The translations under genes were made by a program, and so were the position numbers. Source: Lentisphaerota bacterium (lineage in GTDB: Bacteria > Verrucomicrobiota > Lentisphaeria > Victivallales > Victivallaceae). From it: a DNA stretch of 46,333 nt. Shown here one piece after another: positions 18,568 to 26,822 of the stretch (the stretch's first letter is position 1; the number at the start of each line of letters is the position of its first letter). The stretch covers positions 1 through 46,333 of the forward strand of contig JAAEMX010000169.1 in the NCBI GenBank assembly GCA_024225035.1, given 5' to 3'. The notes below the pieces were generated by a model, which worked only from the letters and a program-made list of their open reading frames with translations, did not search any database and had not been told where the DNA came from.

Positions 18568-19506
18568 TTATTTTTGCTCTGGTTTAGACGTTTGACGTTT
18601 CTGAATCGGGGCATTTATTTTGTCAAAAAATTCGTCAAAATTCTTAATCATTTCCGGGCATGCATGCATTGTGACTTTATTCTCTTTAAGGTCAAGATTC
18701 ACCCTGTACGGCATAGGGATTTGATGTTTTTTAAGGAACTTCTCAAAATCTATTTCTGTAGCTATTTTGTATTTGGCAAAATTCAAACTATAGACTTTTT
18801 TGACGTCCTGAACTTCGGCCTTTACCATTACTTTTTTGACGTCCTGAACTTCTGCAGCTTTTCTCTTGTATGATTTTGCAACAAGCCGCGGAGCAGTAGC
18901 CGGTTCTTTGGCAAGTTTGAGAGTTTCCATTTTAATATTATCAGTCGCCGCTATGGATGTTTGTGCTTTAGAAGTATAAGCCTCAGGAGTTCTTTGTTCT
19001 TTGAATTTATCTTCGGCAATTGCAGCCCTGAGTAAAGGTTTTGTTTTTTTAGTAAACGAATGAGTCTCAGCTGATTTCATGGCCGTGTCTTGAACTGCTT
19101 TGGCAGATGACTCTGTTCCCTTGAAGCGGATGTAGCGTTTGCCTTCTGGTTCTTTGCTTAACTGTTTACGGAAAACGGGCAGGGCGATCATGCCGATAAA
19201 GGCTCCCAGTATAATTGCAGCCGCAAACTTAAGAGTCAAAGGGTAATGCCTGAACAGTATCGGCTTTTGTTTTGATTCAGGGGCATCAAGTATAGCAGAA
19301 CGGCGTTCGTACTCAAGTTTCAATTCAGGAATTTCTTCGGTAGCCATTGCATCAGCAAGTTTGAGCCAGAATTCCTGTGCTTTTTCGAATTCTGCCTGAC
19401 ATTTCTGACATTCGTTGAGATGCTCTTCGAATTCGGCAATCTGTTCCGGAGTCATCTCTCCAGCCAGATAATCAGTCATTGATTTTTTAAAGTCGCCGCA
19501 TTTCAT
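18568..19506 (-). CDS. Membrane anti-sigma factor with zinc-finger ZAS domain
   Basis: 312 residues. The N-terminus has a ZAS signature, His29-x3-Cys33-x2-Cys36 with an upstream Cys3, typical of anti-sigma factors that hold ECF sigma factors at the membrane. A single membrane helix lies at about 93-112 (FAAAIILGAFIGMIAL). The long extracytoplasmic part (113-312) is Lys/Ala-rich and low in complexity, with a 12-residue sequence repeated (EVQDVKKV twice). It ends in a small conserved-looking domain (KIATEIDFEKFLKKHQIPMPYRVNLD) that may sense a signal. The ATG overlaps the sigma gene stop (ATGA), so the two are translated together and bind each other by inference. Confidence 0.88.
   Translation of the reverse strand: MKCGDFKKSMTDYLAGEMTPEQIAEFEEHLNECQKCQAEFEKAQEFWLKLADAMATEEIPELKLEYERRSAILDAPESKQKPILFRHYPLTLKFAAAIILGAFIGMIALPVFRKQLSKEPEGKRYIRFKGTESSAKAVQDTAMKSAETHSFTKKTKPLLRAAIAEDKFKEQRTPEAYTSKAQTSIAATDNIKMETLKLAKEPATAPRLVAKSYKRKAAEVQDVKKVMVKAEVQDVKKVYSLNFAKYKIATEIDFEKFLKKHQIPMPYRVNLDLKENKVTMHACPEMIKNFDEFFDKINAPIQKRQTSKPEQK
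18794..18852 (-). repeat. Perfect 23-bp direct repeat inside the anti-sigma gene
   Basis: The same 23 bases occur at 18794-18816 and 18830-18852 (core TTGACGTCCTGAACTTC), a period of 36 bases or 12 codons. It encodes the duplicated EVQDVKKV segment in the extracytoplasmic linker. Confidence 0.9.
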
Positions 19507-20042
19507 TTTGCATACTCCTCGTTGAATTTTTGCTTCAACTGTTTCATGGCTTTATGAAGAATAAAACCAACGTTGCTGACGCTGACATTCATTACCTGAG
19601 ATATTTCCTGATATGATTTATTGCATTCAACTTTCAACGTTATTATTTCTCTTTCACGTGGTGTCAATTCAGAAAAACAGCGCATCAATAATGCCCTTGT
19701 TTCATCATGCTTAATTCCGGCATCTGGGGCACTACCTGGATGAGCAGTTGTTGGTGGAGCGCAATCCAGTCCGGTTTCGCTGCGGCGGGAGTTTTTACGC
19801 AGTATGTTTATGCATTTATTATGTACAGCACGATACAGCCAGGCCTTGGCATGTATAACCTTGCCAGGCTTCTGCCTGGACAGCTGAATAAATGCTTCCT
19901 GTACGGCGTCTTTCGCCATCGACTCGTCCTGCAAAAAGCGCCATGCATAGCGCAAGAGCGGGGCTTCGAGTTCTGTCAATAGTAACGTCAATTCGTCCCG
20001 TTGCACAGCTTTTTCCTGATTATTACGACACTGTCTTTCCAA
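19503..20042 (-). CDS. ECF-type RNA polymerase sigma factor
   Basis: 179 residues. Sigma region 2 spans about 20-90 (LLRYAWRFLQDESMAKDAVQEAFIQL, the DAVQEAF core-binding helix, AWLYRAVHNKCINILRK for -10 melting). Region 4 spans about 118-172 (LTPREREIITLKVE, SYQEISQVMNVSVSNVGFILHKAMKQLK helix-turn-helix for -35). Region 3 is missing, as in all ECF sigmas. The listed start is TTG; a GTG 12 codons in has AGGAA six bases upstream and may be the true start (20006). The gene overlaps its anti-sigma factor. The target regulon cannot be read from this window. Confidence 0.93.
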   Translation of the reverse strand: MERQCRNNQEKAVQRDELTLLLTELEAPLLRYAWRFLQDESMAKDAVQEAFIQLSRQKPGKVIHAKAWLYRAVHNKCINILRKNSRRSETGLDCAPPTTAHPGSAPDAGIKHDETRALLMRCFSELTPREREIITLKVECNKSYQEISQVMNVSVSNVGFILHKAMKQLKQKFNEEYAK

Positions 20043-20275
20043 TGTAACGCTTCATTAATAAAAGGCGTCTCTAATAAGTAAAACACTGTCAAAAGTGATT
20101 TATTAGGGCAATTTCCGAAAATCTTTTGTTTTTTAAATTAAGGCTGTTTTAAACTGATTTCAAGCTAAAAAGTAGATTATCAGGGGCTGTTTTTTGTAAT
20201 AAGAATAATAATGATTATAAATATTACGCTAATATTAGTTGTATATTAATTTATAGTTTGTAAATTATAAATGTT

Positions 20276-20304
20276 TTGACTTTTTGAAAAAAATAATGTA
20301 TAAT
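20276..20304 (+). promoter_or_regulatory. Near-consensus promoter placed for a leaderless transcript
   Basis: TTGACT at 20276-20281 and a perfect TATAAT at 20299-20304 are separated by 17 bases. Transcription should begin at about 20311-20312, only three or four bases before the ATG at 20315. The sequence ATAATCATTCTCATTAT over the -10 region also resembles part of a Fur box, but imperfectly. Confidence 0.6.
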
Positions 20305-20314
20305 CATTCTCATT

Positions 20315-21235
20315 ATGGCGAAATATAATAAATACATTAGATGTTGTTCCGTGGTAGGGCTTTCTGCTGTTGCGGTCATGTGGCTGTTAAGCGGGTGCCG
20401 TGGGGTTGATACGTTTATTTTTCAACCTCCGGAGCGTAGTCAGGAGACTCTTGAGTCAACTACCTTTACTCGCATAAAAGTTTCAGATGAACGCACTATT
20501 GCTGCTTTGATTACCCCTAATAAAGAATCTAAATACGTATTGCTTTACAGTCACGGTAATGGCGAAGATTTGTTTGATTTCCAGAAAAAACTGCTCCCTG
20601 AATATAAAGAACACGGTTACTCTATTGTTGCCTATGACTACGAAGGGTACGGCAAAAGTGACGGCAGTCCAGCCGAGAACAACTGTTACAGGGATATTGT
20701 CGCTGTTTACAAATATTTGATTACTGTCATGAACTACAATCCGGAAAATATAATTGTATTCGGACGCTCTGTTGGCAGTGGTCCTTCCTGTTATCTTGCT
20801 GAAAATTACCCTGTCGGTGCTTTGATACTTGAAAGTGCCTTCATGAGTACATTCCAGGTAGTTACTTCTCTGCCTGTGCCGGGCAACCGCTTCCCGAACA
20901 TTGACCGAATCAAAAAAGTCACAGCGCCGCTGTTAGTTATTCACGGTACTGATGACTGGCTTATTCGCTATCACCATGGTCGTGCTCTTTATGCCGCAGC
21001 GAAAACCCGCAAAAAGTTTGTGAGTATCGAAAACGGTGGACACAACGACTTGATTCAGGTTGGCGGACAATACTACTGGAGTCAGATCAAGCAATTTGTA
21101 GGGACGCTTGGCACTACCGAAGCTGAAAAAATGGCTGCGGAAAAATTAGCGATGAAAGAGTTTGGTGACAACAGAATTCAAACAGCGGATTCGTCTCCAA
21201 CAGCAGAATCTCTTTCGACCGTAGATCCGTTATAA
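20315..21235 (+). CDS. Lipoprotein alpha/beta hydrolase (ABHD17/BEM46-like)
   Basis: 306 residues. A signal sequence ends in LSGC (Cys28 lipidation), so the enzyme should sit on a membrane facing the periplasm. The alpha/beta hydrolase fold follows: LLYSHGNGEDL oxyanion loop, nucleophile Ser152 in GRSVGSG, acid Asp213 or Asp214 in HGTDDW, and His243 in GGHND. The family contains serine esterases and thioesterases of unknown natural substrate in bacteria. The last 50 residues are an Ala/Ser-rich tail. There is no Shine-Dalgarno sequence before the ATG and a strong promoter sits immediately upstream, so translation is probably leaderless. It ends four bases before the convergent radical SAM gene. 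Confidence 0.85.
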   Translation: MAKYNKYIRCCSVVGLSAVAVMWLLSGCRGVDTFIFQPPERSQETLESTTFTRIKVSDERTIAALITPNKESKYVLLYSHGNGEDLFDFQKKLLPEYKEHGYSIVAYDYEGYGKSDGSPAENNCYRDIVAVYKYLITVMNYNPENIIVFGRSVGSGPSCYLAENYPVGALILESAFMSTFQVVTSLPVPGNRFPNIDRIKKVTAPLLVIHGTDDWLIRYHHGRALYAAAKTRKKFVSIENGGHNDLIQVGGQYYWSQIKQFVGTLGTTEAEKMAAEKLAMKEFGDNRIQTADSSPTAESLSTVDPL

Positions 21236-21239
21236 GTTT

Positions 21240-22283
21240 CTAGTCTTTCAGCTTTTCCTCATAGCTTATCAGATGATTATCAGTAACTGACGGATATTTT
21301 CCATCAATCTCATAATTCGGCTGCAAGGCTACTTTTCCGCCACCTTCAGGTAGGTCTATGGCAAAAGTCGGGACAGCCAGCGAGGATAGACGAGGTCTGA
21401 ATTCTTCCAGTATTTCCAATCCCTTCGCAATGCCGGTCGCAAAGTGCCTGACTCCTCTGACCGGGTCGACATGGAAAAGGTAATGCGGCTTTATGCGGTT
21501 TGCTATAAGTTTTCTGAATAAATCTTCAAGTACATCAGCATTGTCATTAACGCCAGCCAGCAGAACAGTCTGATTGAGAACGGGAATACCCCTGGAAATA
21601 AGCTTTCTGCAGGCTTCAAGAGCCTCTAAAGTGACTTCATGCGGATGATTGAAGTGACTCATTAGCCATACGGAAGGGTATGCTGCAAGTATTTCGGCTT
21701 TTTCTTCTGTCAGTAATTGTGGCATGGTTACCGGAACTCGACTGCCGACACGAATTACTTCAATTGACGGAACAGCTGAGATTTTATCAAGCAGTGTTTT
21801 CAGTCTATGGGGTGACAGCATTAAAGGGTCGCCGCCTGAAACCAGTATTTCGCGTACAGATGGAGTTTGCTTTAGATAATCGCATATGGCCTTGAGTTCA
21901 TCCTCAGTGATGTCAGTCATTTCTGTACCGTTTGCCCAGGTCCTTTTGCGGAAACAGAAACGGCATCTGGTGGCACAGCGACCTGTTGCCAGCAGAACTG
22001 CCCGGTCAATGTAACGGTGAATAAGTCGCGGGGCTGCCATTTGCTCTTCTTCAGCAAGCGGGTCAAAATCAGAGTCCTGATCTTCAAGTTCCTGTTCTGC
22101 AGGCATGCATTGAAGCCAGATGGGGTCCTGCTGCGGATTATCTTTATCCTTAACGATACCCAGATAATATTTGCTTACTGACGTTGGATACGCTTTTTCG
22201 ACTTCGTCGCAGCATGAAGGTGGCGCGATTCCCAGGAACCGCGCCGCTTCATATGTAGAATTTATAAAGGCCTTTTCACTCAT
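21240..22283 (-). CDS. KamA/EpmB-family radical SAM lysine aminomutase-like protein
   Basis: 347 residues. The radical SAM iron-sulfur motif is Cys103-x3-Cys107-x2-Cys110 (CATRCRFCFRK). LVSGGDPL follows, and Lys317 in LPEGGGKVAL matches the PLP-binding lysine of lysine 2,3-aminomutases. An Asp/Glu-rich insert (64-80) precedes the core. Free lysine to beta-lysine (KamA) and lysylation of elongation factor P (EpmB) are both possible; the short length leans toward the EpmB-like group, but neither efp, epmA nor ablB is present here, so I leave the symbol blank. The start overlaps the stop of pgi (ATGA), so the two form an operon although their pathways are not obviously linked. Confidence 0.85.
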   Translation of the reverse strand: MSEKAFINSTYEAARFLGIAPPSCCDEVEKAYPTSVSKYYLGIVKDKDNPQQDPIWLQCMPAEQELEDQDSDFDPLAEEEQMAAPRLIHRYIDRAVLLATGRCATRCRFCFRKRTWANGTEMTDITEDELKAICDYLKQTPSVREILVSGGDPLMLSPHRLKTLLDKISAVPSIEVIRVGSRVPVTMPQLLTEEKAEILAAYPSVWLMSHFNHPHEVTLEALEACRKLISRGIPVLNQTVLLAGVNDNADVLEDLFRKLIANRIKPHYLFHVDPVRGVRHFATGIAKGLEILEEFRPRLSSLAVPTFAIDLPEGGGKVALQPNYEIDGKYPSVTDNHLISYEEKLKD

Positions 22284-23857
22284 TTTATAGTGTAAATCCA
22301 GCCTTTTTCAGCATCATATTTTCTGGAGACGATGTCGTCAGGACAATTAATAGAAGCTTTGTCCAGCAGACCGCCAATTTCTACTTCATCGTCACTCATG
22401 TCAATTTCAGAGGCAAGCTCTCCGGCTGTACCGGTGAACGCGCCCATCTCCATTACTTTTTCAAGCATTTTTCCACGGAGGTCAAGAATGCCTTTAGCTG
22501 CAAGCTTATAGGCCTGAACTCCCGGCTGGTGGAAAGCGTTAATATTGATAAATTCAGCATAAACCGCAACAGCTCTTTCGTAAAGGGCTATAATCATGCC
22601 GAGGTTGCATTCGTTAATTTCATCAATCTTGATGTCGATAACCTGGCGCCCTTTGCCACGGAGTGCAGCTGAGAGTCCTTCTTTGAAACCGTGGAGGAAA
22701 GTACCCATGCTGGAGCTTTCATCGATAGGCAGGATGACGTCATCTTGAAGAACTTCGATAAAAGTGATGAAGAAGTCGTCGCGACCGTCATTGAGCTGCT
22801 GAATGAAAGCGTGAGCATCAGTTCCACCTTTGTTGCCGAAGACATTCAAGCCTTGATGAACAACTTTGCCGTCGAGATCAAGTTCTTTGCCAAGGCTTTC
22901 CATGACTAGCTGCTGGAAATAGCGCGAAAGCAATACAAGGCGGTCAGCGTAAGGAACAATAACCATGTTGCGGTTGCCTTTGCCCTCACCGGCAATGTAC
23001 CACATGGCTGCCAGCATGTACGCTGGGTTTTTCAGTACGTCGTCACAGCGTGTCCATTCATCCATACGGCAAGCGCCTTCAAGGAAAGCTTTGAAGTCGA
23101 TTCCAGCTAGAGCGGCAGGGAGATGACCAACAATACTTGTTTCACTGGTACGGCCGCCGATGGACTCGGCCATTTCAAAGACTTTCAGCCACTTATTTTC
23201 TTCAGCATGTTTCCACAGCAGGCTGTCTTTCATGGTGATTGCAGCTGCGTGTTTGCTGAAGTCAAGGCCGGTTTCGGCGTACAGGTTTTCAAACGCAATC
23301 ATGTTATTGCGGGTTTCCTGGGTGCCGCCTGATTTAGAAATAGTCACTACTAAAGTAGTTGCCGGGTCAATGACTTCCGCAACATCAGCAAACCCTGCAG
23401 GGTCGGTGTTATCCAGGAAGTAGATTTTTGGATTATCAGAACGGAGCTGTTCAGTGAGTTCGTTCCAGTAAGGGCCGTTGATGGCAAACTGCATTAGTTG
23501 AGGGCCAAGGGCAGAACCGCCGATTCCGTTGATTACAGCTGATTCAAACTTGCCTTCTTCGCCTTCAACTTTAGCGGAACGAACAGCTTCTGCAAAATCT
23601 TCTACTGATTTAAAAAGCTCGCTTTCAGGGTATTTAATGCGGTCTGAGAAGTGAGTCACTTTTCGGTTTTCATCGGGGTTTTTTACTGCACCTGCTTCAA
23701 GTTCAGTCATTTGCTGTTTAGCGCGTTGGAATTGAGGTGCTATTTTTTCCAAATCAGAGTCTTCAAATTTCATTCCAGCGAAGGATAATGAGAATCCGGT
23801 ATCCCCGTCAACTAGCGTATATTTGTGGTTTCGCTCGATCCATCTCTTATTCTGCAT
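22280..23857 (-). CDS. pgi: Glucose-6-phosphate isomerase
   Basis: 525 residues. It interconverts glucose-6-phosphate and fructose-6-phosphate in the cytoplasm. Sugar-isomerase signatures are present: INGIGGSALGPQ, VTISKSGGTQETRN (phosphate loop), IGGRTSETSIVG, and a histidine-bearing GGTDAHAFIQQL. The length and spacing match the longer bacterial PGI subgroup rather than the 430-450-residue forms. AGGAG eight bases before the ATG supports the start. It is the first gene of a two-gene unit with the radical SAM gene. Confidence 0.93.
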   Translation of the reverse strand: MQNKRWIERNHKYTLVDGDTGFSLSFAGMKFEDSDLEKIAPQFQRAKQQMTELEAGAVKNPDENRKVTHFSDRIKYPESELFKSVEDFAEAVRSAKVEGEEGKFESAVINGIGGSALGPQLMQFAINGPYWNELTEQLRSDNPKIYFLDNTDPAGFADVAEVIDPATTLVVTISKSGGTQETRNNMIAFENLYAETGLDFSKHAAAITMKDSLLWKHAEENKWLKVFEMAESIGGRTSETSIVGHLPAALAGIDFKAFLEGACRMDEWTRCDDVLKNPAYMLAAMWYIAGEGKGNRNMVIVPYADRLVLLSRYFQQLVMESLGKELDLDGKVVHQGLNVFGNKGGTDAHAFIQQLNDGRDDFFITFIEVLQDDVILPIDESSSMGTFLHGFKEGLSAALRGKGRQVIDIKIDEINECNLGMIIALYERAVAVYAEFININAFHQPGVQAYKLAAKGILDLRGKMLEKVMEMGAFTGTAGELASEIDMSDDEVEIGGLLDKASINCPDDIVSRKYDAEKGWIYTIK

Positions 23858-23997
23858 GCTTCATTCTCCTGATGGTTGATGAAGTTAAGCACGAGTGCTT
23901 ATTTCTTTATTAGCATTTAATCCATATTTTGAGCTTATAAACTGTAATATCAATAAATTACACAGCGGCTCTTATATTATTAATGTTATTGCGAACA

Positions 23998-24023
23998 ATA
24001 AAAAATACCGGGCATAAGCCCGG
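23998..24023 (-). terminator. Intrinsic terminator of the TPR gene
   Basis: On the minus strand CCGGGC-TTAT-GCCCGG (24008-24023) is followed by TATTTTTTATT. It lies about 45 bases past the stop of the gene at 24067. Confidence 0.8.
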
Positions 24024-24066
24024 AAAATATACTATCATTATCAAGGTGATTCCAGTTAAAGAGAAC

Positions 24067-25089
24067 CTATTTTTTCTTAACTTGCTTTTTTAAGGCCGCA
24101 ATTGTTTTTTTAGCACTGTTTTTCTGCCATGAAGCGGATTTAGGATTAGCAATGACTTTCTGATATAGTTTTATGGCCTCTGCCTTCTTTCCCTGGTTCC
24201 TCTTGACTGAAGCCATATAGTAGAGAGCATTTGCTTTCGTGGCGCTGGAGGTGTCTGAGGTGGTGTAAACTTTATTGAAATCAGTGTAGGCCTGACTGTA
24301 TTCTTTCGAATAGTAATGACAGTAGCCGATATATATATATTTCGTAGAAAAATAACTTGATTTACTATTTGGAGGAGTCAGTAAATTGAAACACCGTTTT
24401 GCGTCATTATACTTTTTCATTTTGTAAAATGCATATCCCCTGTATATGAGCATGACATTGCGGTATGCGTTTGGCATTCTTACGATTTCTTTTAAGGAAG
24501 CTACTTTTGTTGTTGTTGAGTATAGCTTTGCATAGTAGTATGATCTAATCAATTCACTTTTGATCTGATCGTGTCCTTTTGAGTCTGGTTTTGTGTATTT
24601 TAGAGCTCGTTTCAGAGCTTCGGCAGAACTTCTGTAATGTTTTTGTGCGAAGAATATATTTGATGCCTTAATATAGAAATATGCTTTTTCAGTGTTTTTT
24701 TCGGAGGCTTTTATGGCTGTTTTACATGTGTCTAGTGCTCTGTCGTACTGTTTTTGTGCAAGCAGCAGGCTGGCAAGTTTTTTGTAAACGAGAATTTTTT
24801 TTGAGTAAGACAGGTCCGGAATTTCAAATATTCTGTTAAGCCATTTTTCAGATTATTTGTAGTTCTTGAGCCTTCTGTAAGTATCTGACGGGGCAAAAAG
24901 AGCACTGATTTCCTGGCTGGACAATTCAGCGTGTTCGAGCGCATTACGGAAATGTTTTGCTGCAGAACTGTAATTTTTGTACTTTTGCTGCTTGTAGCCT
25001 TCTTTAATGCAGGATTGATAATTTTCTGCTTTGAGGTTGGAGCAAACGAAAAAAGCCAATAAAAATGAAAAATAAATCTTTACAAACAC
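24067..25089 (-). pseudogene. Exported tetratricopeptide-repeat protein with an internal stop codon
   Basis: One continuous reading frame of 341 codons from ATG 25089 to TAA 24067 is broken only by a TAA at 24853-24855. A signal peptide (MFVKIYFSFLLAFFVCSNLKA) comes first, then TPR-type helical hairpins (KQQKYKNYSSAAKHFRNALEH; ASLLLAQKQYDRALDTCKTAIK; IFFAQKHYRSSAEALKRALKY; AFYKMKKYNDAKRCFNLL; SKEYSQAYTDFNKVY; QGKKAEAIKLYQKVI). It should be an extracytoplasmic protein-interaction scaffold. The frame before and after the stop is unchanged, so a single base substitution (for example CAA to TAA) explains it. A TTG near 24552 could restart translation but has no ribosome binding site. Confidence 0.75.
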
Positions 25090-25183
25090 TTGATCCCCCT
25101 GAGTGTTTTTTACTGATTTATATTAACATTATTCAAAAAAAAGGAAATTCAAGCAGAAACCAGGCTAAAATTTGAAACCGTAT

Positions 25184-25975
25184 TTAAAAAGTTGAGGTTA
25201 AAAGCAGCATTCCCAGGATTAGCAGGATAAGTTCGGAAATTTCACCGGCATAATTTGTAATGTTCGGGGAGGTGCCTTGAACTTGCCTGTCGATGAATCT
25301 GGTAAAAAACAGTGAGAACAAAAATATAATACCAAATCCAATCAGGCTGGTGAACGGAGCTCTGATTAGCACAAAGAGTACCAGAAATGCCGCTAATATC
25401 CAAACGAAAAAACGTTGTTCAGGTTGGACGTTAACCAGAGGGGTGTTGCTTTGAATATCAGGGACAGCGGCAAGGTGTCCGCGGGCAGTCATACTCAGGA
25501 CAAAAATAGCTATGGCCCAATAGGCATACCCATAATAAGCCATAAGAAAAAAGCATAACAGCTTCAGCAATACACAGAGGACAATGGTAACCGGAACGAA
25601 TGGGCCTTTTACGCTTCTCACGCTACTGGGAAGGTGTAGGAGGCTTTGATCCATAGGCACTTTTTCACAAGTGAACTCAACCATGGCGCTGATTGCCGCG
25701 AGGCCTCTGCCGCCGTCTTTGAGTATGCTGATGATTGTAAAACAGAAAGAGAAAAGGATTGCTCCTGACACAACTCCGAAAATGCTGACAGCCAAACTTC
25801 CGAACAGCCAGTAAATCAGTCCGAGCAGTAAACCAAGTACAGGAAACCACAGCTGATTAATAATTATCCTGGGATATTCCGATACATCTTTGGAATCAAA
25901 GTGATTTTTAAGTGGGAATGCGAATATCAAGTTCCAAATGTCAATGATATCTTTTAGGATTGATTTAAAAAACAT
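25184..25975 (-). CDS. Polytopic membrane protein resembling cobalamin synthase CobS, active-site motif altered
   Basis: 263 residues with about six hydrophobic segments. The order of motifs resembles CobS: FPVLGLLLGLIYWL near the start, a short DGG stretch after helix 2 (LKDGGRGLAAISAM), a central pair of helices, and a C-terminal GEISELILLILGMLLL. However, the DGLADTADG-type metal motif of CobS is reduced to a single Asp, so corrinoid nucleotide-loop assembly is unlikely. It is the third gene of an operon with olsB- and olsA-like genes, 12 bases after the latter, with GAGG five bases before the ATG. A role in lipid head-group or isoprenoid chemistry is possible but is only inferred from context. 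Confidence 0.55.
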   Translation of the reverse strand: MFFKSILKDIIDIWNLIFAFPLKNHFDSKDVSEYPRIIINQLWFPVLGLLLGLIYWLFGSLAVSIFGVVSGAILFSFCFTIISILKDGGRGLAAISAMVEFTCEKVPMDQSLLHLPSSVRSVKGPFVPVTIVLCVLLKLLCFFLMAYYGYAYWAIAIFVLSMTARGHLAAVPDIQSNTPLVNVQPEQRFFVWILAAFLVLFVLIRAPFTSLIGFGIIFLFSLFFTRFIDRQVQGTSPNITNYAGEISELILLILGMLLLTSTF

Positions 25976-25987
25976 AATTGCCTCTTG

Positions 25988-26788
25988 TTATGTTGTTGCC
26001 TTTTCTTCCGGCAACTTTTGCTGGCTGTTGTTGTTATCTCTCTTATCGTACAGCTTCCAGTAGAGTTCTTCCATCTTTTGATGAACAGATTTTGATAAAT
26101 CTTTGCGATCGCGTCCTTCCGCATGAATTACGTCCATAACATACACTTCTGCATGCATTTCTTTGTGTCCGAGTATACGCCATACATGCGACAAAAGAGT
26201 CAATTTACCATGCCACGATAAGTTACTGCCGTCAGGTGCTTTTTTGTAAACTGTAATAAGTGGAAGAATCGGGTAGCCGTTGCCTGAAACTGCTTCAAAT
26301 GAAGTCGATTTGAATGGGAGTATGCCATCGTCACCGCTGGTGCTGGTTCCCTCAGGATAAACAATCAGCGGGATGTGATGATCCATGGTGTCTTTAAAGT
26401 CCTGCAACAGCTTTTTGCTTTGCTGGCGTGACGCGCGGTCAATCCAGATCGGGCGGCTGATTGATAAATACCAGCCCAGAAAAGGCCAGCTGCGAATGCC
26501 AACATTTGGTGCGAAACGAATGGGAAACATTGACGCGTGTACCACTACATCCAGATAGCCCATGTGGTTTGAAACGATAAGTCCACCTTTGAACGAGCTG
26601 TAATCTCCGATAACTTTTATCTTGACGTTGAGTATTTTGACAATAACATATCCCCAGATACGGGAAAAGTAGCTTATTCTTTTGATGCTTCCCCAGCCAC
26701 CCAAACAAACAAAAAACGCTACAATACCAATAATTGGCAACCAGAGAATGATTAACAACATTTTGTATAATCGCCTTAAGAAAGCCAT
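25988..26788 (-). CDS. Lysophospholipid acyltransferase (PlsC/OlsA-like)
   Basis: About 266 residues. An N-terminal membrane anchor (LLIILWLPIIGIVAFFVCLG) precedes the acyltransferase domain with the H-x4-D catalytic motif (SNHMGYLD) and the PEGTST acceptor motif. Such enzymes put the second acyl chain on lyso-lipids at the inner membrane. Directly after an OlsB-like N-acyltransferase, the natural reading is OlsA: O-acylation of a lyso-aminolipid such as lyso-ornithine or lyso-glycine lipid. The ATG at 26788 is preferred because GAGG lies six bases before it; an upstream TTG (26803) is possible. Separation from olsB is only some 30 bases. Confidence 0.85.
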   Translation of the reverse strand: MAFLRRLYKMLLIILWLPIIGIVAFFVCLGGWGSIKRISYFSRIWGYVIVKILNVKIKVIGDYSSFKGGLIVSNHMGYLDVVVHASMFPIRFAPNVGIRSWPFLGWYLSISRPIWIDRASRQQSKKLLQDFKDTMDHHIPLIVYPEGTSTSGDDGILPFKSTSFEAVSGNGYPILPLITVYKKAPDGSNLSWHGKLTLLSHVWRILGHKEMHAEVYVMDVIHAEGRDRKDLSKSVHQKMEELYWKLYDKRDNNNSQQKLPEEKATT

Positions 26789-26822
26789 TGTCAACCTCAT
26801 CAACAGTTTTCAGCAATTCAAA

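Noticed and set aside
20290..20314. Fur-box-like sequence in the hydrolase promoter
   Set aside because: It fits the Fur consensus only with an inserted base; I keep only the promoter call.
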